Below, piece by piece: positions 13,744 through 18,179 of a stretch of DNA of 18,179 nt. The DNA comes from DATJPW01 sp035506215 (GTDB taxonomy: Bacteria > Desulfobacterota > Desulfomonilia > Desulfomonilales > Desulfomonilaceae). The position numbers were made by a program, and so were the translations under genes. Under the pieces are notes generated by a model. That model made no database searches. It had not been told where the DNA came from and saw only the letters and a program-made list of their open reading frames with translations. Location of the stretch: positions 1 to 18,179 of the forward strand of contig DATJPW010000254.1 in the NCBI GenBank assembly GCA_035506215.1. Reading direction: 5' to 3'. Every line of letters starts with the position of its first letter. The stretch's first letter is position 1.

Positions 13744-14361
13744 TTAAAAAGAAGATTGGTGGGATAGGCTTAAAACCAATTCGATCAAGTGAGCATACGG
13801 ACTCTCTTGAGCCTTCAGGCGTTCAAATAAACCTCCTATTTCTTCTCGGTAGAGCGCTAAAACCTCGTTTCTCGCCGATCCAGGTCCAACAAACGCAAAT
13901 TCAAGCATAAGCGGGAGATAATCAGGTAGTTCCCCCGTGAGAATTTCCCAGCCCGCGGCTTTGTACAGTTGATTCAAGTGAGCCAGTGCAGGGCCGCGTT
14001 CCCGACTGTCTCCAAACCTATGAAAACTCAGATTCAGGCAGGTTTCGGCATTGAGGTCAAAGGTTCTGGTATATTCTTCCTGCAATTTAATCAGTGGGTT
14101 AGATTCGAGATAAGCCAGGAAACGGTCGCACACCGATATTGCAGTGGTACGAGAGAAACCCTGCACTGTCTCCCGCAGTTGTTGCAGGCCCGCCAGAAGC
14201 TCCCGATCAGGGTACTGAAGTAGAATGGAAAGGGCCTTGAATATTTGGTTTTCTTCGGCGCCCTCTCTCATGACTTGCCGGACCTCAGGGTGTGATTCAA
14301 AGCGGCCATTACCCATCTCCGGACCGCACTTTCGCCGGACGTCACAGCCTGCTTCTCTCAC
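13744..14361 (-). CDS. narJ: Nitrate reductase assembly chaperone
   Basis: 205 residues from a GTG that overlaps the narH stop (GTGA). NarJ is a cytoplasmic chaperone that binds the N-terminus of NarG and is needed for molybdenum-cofactor insertion and membrane attachment. Recognisable features are ILLQYPDRELL near the start, LQEEYTRTFDLN, LNLSFHRFGDSRERGPALAHL, and GELPDYLPLMLEFAF, which matches the family's conserved E-L-P-D-Y/H-L-P region. Family homology begins about residue 36, so the true start may be the ATG at 14271 (residue 31), which has GAGGT about 10 nt upstream; the first 30 residues of the longer form are basic and look unlike the family. Confidence 0.88.
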   Translation of the reverse strand: MREAGCDVRRKCGPEMGNGRFESHPEVRQVMREGAEENQIFKALSILLQYPDRELLAGLQQLRETVQGFSRTTAISVCDRFLAYLESNPLIKLQEEYTRTFDLNAETCLNLSFHRFGDSRERGPALAHLNQLYKAAGWEILTGELPDYLPLMLEFAFVGPGSARNEVLALYREEIGGLFERLKAQESPYAHLIELVLSLSHQSSF

Positions 14362-15794
14362 CGTTCATAGTCTTGAGTTGGTAGTCCTAAAGCTCCTCGC
14401 AAGGCGAACAGATCGTCCGACCATTCTCTCCGCACTGTGGGAATTACGAACCGTTCCGCGAACTTAGCCACCGCCAAAAGCCGATACATATCTTCGGCCA
14501 TGGGCTGAGTCAATCCCACCTCTTCCAGGACGGTCGTGTCGGGAGAGCGGCCCACACGGATGGAACGCATGTAATTTCGCAAAGCGAGGAGCCGCCGGAG
14601 CGCCAGCCGTACTGGGGCCTCGTCTCCGGCTGTAAACAGATTTGCCAGGTACGCCACCGGTATTCTCATAGTATCCACAGGATCGATAGCTTCCACCGCT
14701 TGTTGATCGTTCGTCATTACAGGGCTTAAGGGAGGAACGTACCAGACCATGGGAAGAGTACGGAACTCCGGATGGGGCGGGAATGCCAATTTCCATTGTA
14801 CGGCCAATTTGTAGATGGGTGATCGCTGTGCAGCAAGGATGAAGTTTGGCGGGACATTCTGGCCGCGTGCCTCTGCTATCACCCCCGGATCGTTTGGATC
14901 CAAGAAAATGTCGGTGTGAGCGCCATAGATGTCTTTGTCGTTAGCAGCGGAGGCCGCTGACTTGATTCGGTCGGCGTCATACAGCATGACGCCTACGTAC
15001 CTGATTCGACCCACGCAAGTTTCCGCACAAAGAGTTGTCATTCCGTTTTCGATCCTGGGATAGCAGAAAAGGCACTTCTCGGATCTTCCGGCTTTCCAAT
15101 TGAAGTAGACCTTTTTGTAAGGACAGCCTGAAACACAATATCGCCAGCCCCTGCATCGTTCCTGATCCACCAGGACGATCCCATCTTCTTCCCGCTTGTA
15201 AAGGGCGCCGGAAGGGCACGACGCAACACAGCTTGGATTCAGACAATGTTCACAAAGACGGGGAAGCCAAAACATGAAGACTCGTTGAAATTTGAGATAA
15301 ACCTCATGATCGAGATTGCGAAAGTTGACGTCTTCCATCGCTGTTGTGTTCGCACCGGCCAGGTCGTCCTCCCAGTTCGGTCCCCAAGTTATGCGAACGT
15401 TTTCTCCGGTTATTAGCGATTTTGATCGAGGGGAGGGCTGATGGTCCAGCGGTGGACTATTCGTAAGTTTCTCATAATCATAGGTCCAGGGCGCATAATA
15501 ATCGTCAATCCGAGGAAGGTCCGGGTTATGGAATATCCCGGCGAACTTCTTCAGGCGGCCTCCAGCCCTGAGGCGAAGCTCGCCTTTCTTCAAGCACCAT
15601 CCGCCCCTGTGCACTTCTTGATTCTCCCATTTCCTGGGGTAACCAATGCCGGGTTTGGTCTCAACATCATTAAACCACATGTATTCAACGCCCGGACGGT
15701 TGGTCCAGATATGCTTACAGGGGATGCTGCAAGTGTGGCATCCAATGCACTTGTCCAGGTTCAGCACCATAGCCATCTGGGCTTTAATTCTCAT
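14358..15794 (-). CDS. narH: Respiratory nitrate reductase beta subunit
   Basis: 478 residues, slightly shorter than the E. coli protein at about 512. NarH carries electrons from the NarI hemes to NarG through three [4Fe-4S] and one [3Fe-4S] clusters. Visible cysteine groups: CIGCHTCSIPCKHIWTNRPG (16-35), CEHCLNPSCVASCPSGA, CRGWRYCVSGCPYKKVYFNW, and CLFCYPRIENG with CAETCVGRIRYVG. The tryptophan in CRGWRYC is the family's replacement of a cysteine that gives the [3Fe-4S] cluster. The start overlaps the narG 3' end by 11 bp, with GAGGTGG upstream. The C-terminal part (MRIPVAYLANLFTAGDEAPV) is the typical NarH dimerisation region. Confidence 0.95.
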   Translation of the reverse strand: MRIKAQMAMVLNLDKCIGCHTCSIPCKHIWTNRPGVEYMWFNDVETKPGIGYPRKWENQEVHRGGWCLKKGELRLRAGGRLKKFAGIFHNPDLPRIDDYYAPWTYDYEKLTNSPPLDHQPSPRSKSLITGENVRITWGPNWEDDLAGANTTAMEDVNFRNLDHEVYLKFQRVFMFWLPRLCEHCLNPSCVASCPSGALYKREEDGIVLVDQERCRGWRYCVSGCPYKKVYFNWKAGRSEKCLFCYPRIENGMTTLCAETCVGRIRYVGVMLYDADRIKSAASAANDKDIYGAHTDIFLDPNDPGVIAEARGQNVPPNFILAAQRSPIYKLAVQWKLAFPPHPEFRTLPMVWYVPPLSPVMTNDQQAVEAIDPVDTMRIPVAYLANLFTAGDEAPVRLALRRLLALRNYMRSIRVGRSPDTTVLEEVGLTQPMAEDMYRLLAVAKFAERFVIPTVRREWSDDLFALRGALGLPTQDYER

Positions 15795-18179
15795 ACCAAA
15801 CCACCTCTTTCGCTTTGCGCACTACAATAACCGTGTCCCTTTGAGAACCGGTAGGCCCGTAATAATTGAAACCATAACTAAGATGAGCATAGCCGCCAAT
15901 CATGTGGGTCGGTTTCACCATGATCCGCGTGACGCTGTTATGCGTTCCCCCGGTCTCACCGGTGATCGGTGAGACCGGCGTATCGTATGTGCGTTCCTCC
16001 GCGTGATACATGAAGGCCTTTCCCCTGGGAATGCGGTGACTGACTATGGCCCTGGCCAACACCAATCCATTTAAGTTGAAGCATTCCAGCCAGTCGTTAT
16101 CGACTACGTCAATTGACGAGGCGTCTTCATCATTGATCCAGATGACCTTTCCCCCTCGGAAGAGCGTTAGCATTTCAAGCGTATCTGCGTATGTCGAGTG
16201 TATCGACCACTTTGAGTGCGGACTCAGGAAATTGAGGATTATCTGTTTTTCCCCGGCGAAGTCCACATTTGTAGCACCCATAGCATTGAAATCCAAAGGC
16301 GGACGGAAGAGCGGGAGCGCCTCTCCAAACATTAACATCCACTGGTGGTCCTGATAAAAGTGGGCTCGACCCGTTAGAGTGCGAAAGGGCAACTTTTGCT
16401 CGATGTTGATCGTGAAGGCTGAATAACGACGGTCCTCCGCATCAAGGCCGCTCCACACTGGAGAGGTGATCACTTTGCGGGGTTGTCGGTTGATATCGGC
16501 GAAACGCAGTTTTTCGCCTCGTCTGGCCACGCTCAAGTGCTTGAGGCTGAGGCCGGACCACTTTTCGACCATTCCCCATGATTTGACAGCGACATTCCCA
16601 TTGGTTTCAGGAGCGAGAGTCAGGATCGTTTCAGCTACCTGCTGATTTGAATCCAGTTCGGGCATTCCCTGGCTTATTCCCTCGGCCCTTACTGTCCCCA
16701 ATATGCCTTTTAATTCCTCGTACTCCTCGGCCGCTGACCAAAGGATCCCCTTGGCTCCGATGGGCTTGTTGGCCAAGAGCGGGCCCAAAGCCGTCATCAT
16801 CTTGTAAGTATTTGGAAAATCCCGGGTTACAATGGTTAGCGTGGGCATGGTCTTCCCCGGAACGGGCTCAATCTCTCCTTTTTTCCAGTCCTTCACATGG
16901 GGCTGGGCAAGCTCGCTCGGTGAGTCATGGAGCAAAGGGATGGCCACAACATCCTTTTGTTTCCCCAAATGGGTTTCTGCCAATTGAGAGAACTTCTCGG
17001 CAATCGCTTTGAATTGGTTCCAATCGGTCTTAGTTTCCCAAACGGGGTCTATTGCCGCGTTAAATGGATGAATAAAAGGATGCATGTCGGTCGTGCTCAA
17101 ATCGTGCGTCTCGTACCAACTGGCGGCGGGCAGGGCCACGTCCGCATACAATGCGCTGGTGGACATACGAAAATCCAGCGTGACCAGGAGATCCAGTTTT
17201 CCTTCCGATAGCGGGCTTCTCTGTATCACTTCTTTCGTCTCTATTTCACTCTCTGATCCAAATACGGAATTATGCGTGCCCAGGAGATGTTTTAGAAAAT
17301 ATTCGTGCCCTTTCCCGCTTGCTCCAAGCACATTGGCTCGCCAGAAAAACATCACCCGTGGGAAATTCTCCGGACTGTCCGGGTCCTCGACCGCGAATTT
17401 GATCTCTCGCTTCTTAAGTTTCGCCACCACATTGGCGATGACCTCTTCATCCGTTTTCGCCCCTGCTTCCACAGCTTGAGCATACAGGTCCAGCGGATTG
17501 CGGTCGAACTGAGGGTACGACGGAAGCCAGCCCAACCTAGCGGCAATGGCATTGTAGTCCGCCGGGTGGCTGGGAATATCAACAGGCGCCAGCGGCGAAG
17601 CCACCGTCCTCACATCCAAGGGATCGTAACGCCACTGGCCGGTTGCAAAATACCAAAAGGACGTCCCGTTCTGTTGTCGGGGCGGACGGAGCCAGTCCAG
17701 CGCAAATGCCACGGTTGCCCAACCCGCCATGGGACGCACTTTTTCCTGACCGGTATAATGGGCCCAGCCGCCGCCATTCACGCCCTGACAACCGCAAAGA
17801 TGGGTGAGGTTCAAGATGGTTCTGTAGGCCATATCACTGTGAAACCAATGATTGGACCCTGAGCCGAGGAGGATCATGGACTTTCCGCGAGTTTTTTCCG
17901 CGTTGTCAGCGAATTCTCGGGCAACTCGTATGGCATCTGCCCTGGGCACTCCGGTAATAGCCTCTTGCCAAGCAGGAGTGTAAGGTTTGGGATCATCGTA
18001 GTCCTTCGCTACATCTCCTCCACGGCCTCTGTCCACGCCGAGATTGGCGGCCATGAGATCAAAGACCGTGGTCACTACCATGTCCCGGCCATCCACTCGG
18101 ATTTTCTTAACCGGCGCCATTCCGATCTTCAGTTTTGGACCTGAAAAATCGAAGAATGGGAATCGGACCGAGACCCAAC
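15784..18179 (-). CDS. narG: Respiratory nitrate reductase alpha subunit, C-terminal two thirds (5' end outside window)
   Basis: The frame is open through the window edge, giving the last 798 residues; full NarG is about 1,200, so the N-terminal [4Fe-4S] site, the aspartate molybdenum ligand and any leader peptide are not visible. An ATG at 18120 is internal: the codons before it (...SGPKLKIG) continue the family sequence. Diagnostic segments are PVKKIRVDGRDMVVTTVFDL, LLGSGSNHWFHSDMAYR, WRANVLGASGKGHEYF, ADVALPAASWYETHDL followed by DMHPFIHPFNAAIDP, and the end THMIGGYAHLSYGFNYYG then SQRDTVIVVRK. These match nitrate reductase rather than perchlorate or ethylbenzene-dehydrogenase relatives. 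It catalyses nitrate reduction to nitrite at a bis-MGD molybdenum centre. The operon promoter lies beyond the window. Confidence 0.94.
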   Translation of the reverse strand, partial: WVSVRFPFFDFSGPKLKIGMAPVKKIRVDGRDMVVTTVFDLMAANLGVDRGRGGDVAKDYDDPKPYTPAWQEAITGVPRADAIRVAREFADNAEKTRGKSMILLGSGSNHWFHSDMAYRTILNLTHLCGCQGVNGGGWAHYTGQEKVRPMAGWATVAFALDWLRPPRQQNGTSFWYFATGQWRYDPLDVRTVASPLAPVDIPSHPADYNAIAARLGWLPSYPQFDRNPLDLYAQAVEAGAKTDEEVIANVVAKLKKREIKFAVEDPDSPENFPRVMFFWRANVLGASGKGHEYFLKHLLGTHNSVFGSESEIETKEVIQRSPLSEGKLDLLVTLDFRMSTSALYADVALPAASWYETHDLSTTDMHPFIHPFNAAIDPVWETKTDWNQFKAIAEKFSQLAETHLGKQKDVVAIPLLHDSPSELAQPHVKDWKKGEIEPVPGKTMPTLTIVTRDFPNTYKMMTALGPLLANKPIGAKGILWSAAEEYEELKGILGTVRAEGISQGMPELDSNQQVAETILTLAPETNGNVAVKSWGMVEKWSGLSLKHLSVARRGEKLRFADINRQPRKVITSPVWSGLDAEDRRYSAFTINIEQKLPFRTLTGRAHFYQDHQWMLMFGEALPLFRPPLDFNAMGATNVDFAGEKQIILNFLSPHSKWSIHSTYADTLEMLTLFRGGKVIWINDEDASSIDVVDNDWLECFNLNGLVLARAIVSHRIPRGKAFMYHAEERTYDTPVSPITGETGGTHNSVTRIMVKPTHMIGGYAHLSYGFNYYGPTGSQRDTVIVVRKAKEVVWYEN

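Noticed and set aside
18118..18120. ATG at 18120 as the start of narG
   Set aside because: The frame stays open upstream to the window edge with NarG-like sequence, and the product would lack the N-terminal third of the family.

Overview
The window looks like a chromosomal segment of a sulfur-metabolising anaerobe, most plausibly a deltaproteobacterium (Desulfobacterota, Desulfomonile- or Syntrophobacter-like). This is inferred from gene content: a TauE/SafE exporter, a PsrA/PhsA-type molybdoenzyme with a soluble iron-sulfur/flavoprotein partner, and a fused PyrD-PyrK. No rRNA or other taxonomic marker is present, so the assignment is tentative. No tRNA, rRNA, CRISPR array or insertion sequence was seen.

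Layout. 1-195 (-): 5' part of a small helix-turn-helix protein gene, with an operator-like inverted repeat just upstream. 196-603: intergenic, with two adjacent hairpins. 604-1116 (+): small exported Tyr/Pro/Ser-rich protein of unknown function. 1117-1509: non-coding, with several hairpins and a 20-bp-spaced direct repeat. 1510-2157 (+): pcm. 2186-3925 (+): a single-chain dihydroorotate dehydrogenase carrying its PyrK-like electron-transfer module. 3926-4285: a near-consensus sigma-70 promoter and a roughly 255-nt leader that can fold into several hairpins and ends in a terminator-like hairpin. 4286-11876 (+): probable operon of tauE/safE-like exporter, a three-TM protein, a PsrA/PhsA-like molybdopterin oxidoreductase, a four-cluster ferredoxin subunit, and a 1009-residue NuoF-like/GltD-like/ferredoxin fusion. 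18179-11857 (-): narG (5' end outside the window), narH, narJ, narI and a TDT (TehA/SLAC1)-family transporter, converging on the other operon with a 20-bp overlap.

How the genes may work together. The molybdoenzyme lacks a visible Tat signal and has no membrane anchor subunit. Its neighbours are a ferredoxin subunit and an FAD/NAD(P)H oxidoreductase, so the simplest reading is a cytoplasmic NAD(P)H-linked sulfur-compound oxidoreductase, with the TauE/SafE protein exporting an anionic sulfur product. The N-terminal third of the flavoprotein looks like a NuoF that has lost its FMN and [4Fe-4S] motifs, and is probably structural. The minus-strand operon encodes a conventional quinol-linked NarGHI nitrate reductase with its NarJ chaperone, and a SLAC1-type anion channel in place of a NarK.

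The most interesting items are the structured leader of the sulfur operon, the degenerate NuoF-GltD-ferredoxin fusion, the nar-linked TDT channel, and the PyrD-PyrK fusion with an atypical active-site loop.
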